This document shows, in pieces, positions 32,164 to 32,322 of a stretch of 32,322 bases of DNA. A program made the position numbers and the translations under genes. Source of the stretch: Bacteroidales bacterium M5. GTDB taxonomy: Bacteria > Bacteroidota > Bacteroidia > Bacteroidales > Muribaculaceae. The stretch lies in assembly GCA_001689535.1 (NCBI GenBank), contig LUJP01000011.1:1-32322 (forward strand), written 5' to 3'. Within the stretch, counting starts at the first letter, position 1, and every line of letters starts with the position of its first letter. The notes beneath the pieces were generated by a model. It had not been told where the DNA came from, did no database searches, and saw only the letters and a list, made by a program, of their open reading frames with translations.

Positions 32164-32322
32164 TTACTGGGGAAGATGACCTACTTCGGGATCAACACCC
32201 CACTGCTGCTGGGCAAGGCGGCGATAGTTGTTGTAGCGCCACTGTGCGTTGGCCTTGGCAGCCTTGAAGAGTTCCTCGGCTTCCTGGGGATACTGCTTCA
32301 TTACGGAAGCGTAGCGCACCTC
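32164..32322 (-). CDS. nifJ: pyruvate:ferredoxin (flavodoxin) oxidoreductase, C-terminal end only
   Basis: The last 52 codons of a gene that runs off the right edge, ending in TAA at 32164-32166. The visible tail (EVRYASVMKQYPQEAEELF, then KAAKANAQWRYNNYRRLAQ) matches the end of the large single-chain PFOR family, where helices of this pattern follow the ThDP domain. The enzyme oxidises pyruvate to acetyl-CoA and CO2 and passes electrons to ferredoxin, the normal route in anaerobic Bacteroidales. Only the tail is visible, so the assignment depends on this short match. A strong terminator lies about 80 bp downstream. Confidence 0.72.
   Translation of the reverse strand, partial: EVRYASVMKQYPQEAEELFKAAKANAQWRYNNYRRLAQQQWGVDPEVGHLPQ

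Overview
The window looks like a chromosomal segment of a gut-type member of the Bacteroidales, most likely Muribaculaceae-like; the family call is an inference. The evidence is a SusC/SusD pair with a surface lipoprotein, the Bacteroidetes families DUF4494, DUF3098 and DUF4492, a DUF4492-cydA-cydB oxidase cluster, a succinate-type CoA-transferase, and several promoters of the Bacteroidetes type (TTTG, about 20 bp, TAnnTTTG). Most genes have GC-rich third codon positions. No rRNA, tRNA or CRISPR array was seen.

Layout. Positions 1-1.5 kb hold miaB (minus strand), divergent from a small membrane protein followed by an acyl-CoA:carboxylate CoA-transferase (1.5-3.5 kb). Positions 3.8-11.0 kb carry plus-strand genes: a secreted subtilisin-like protease with a T9SS-like C-terminus, a DUF4494 protein overlapping a YggS/PLP-homeostasis protein, a FucP-like sugar MFS transporter, and transketolase. 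Positions 11.2-18.3 kb form a tightly packed minus-strand run, ftsX-DUF3098-uppP-truB-queA-yigZ-unknown-cyclophilin-M16 peptidase, which is probably one operon. It is preceded by dgt (18.5-19.8 kb). Positions 19.9-21.3 kb are an AT-rich patch carrying a TlpA/thioredoxin-type exported protein that is split by a frameshift at a 7-nt homopolymer. Positions 21.5-24.5 kb are the cytochrome bd oxidase operon (DUF4492-cydA-cydB) with a strong terminator.

Positions 24.9-30.4 kb are a susC-susD-lipoprotein operon for glycan or nutrient capture. No carbohydrate-active enzyme or dedicated regulator lies beside it. It is divergent from an orphan tyrosine recombinase (30.8-31.95 kb). The right edge holds the C-terminus of a pyruvate:ferredoxin oxidoreductase (minus strand) with its terminator.

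The least explained part of the window is its intergenic repeats. There are three arrays of a 9-bp unit (GAC + TTTACG-like). Two fold back on themselves, and together they bracket and subdivide the SusCD/recombinase segment. An AT-rich array of the same period lies between dgt and ftsX. There is also a REP-like pair of hairpins with compensatory changes (6.06-6.15 kb), and a dispersed inverted repeat with CTGGGA ends occurs twice (3.6 and 11.1 kb). Metabolically the genes fit a saccharolytic, propionate/succinate-forming anaerobe that tolerates micro-oxygen: sugar uptake, pentose phosphate interconversion, pyruvate oxidation, CoA transfer and cytochrome bd.
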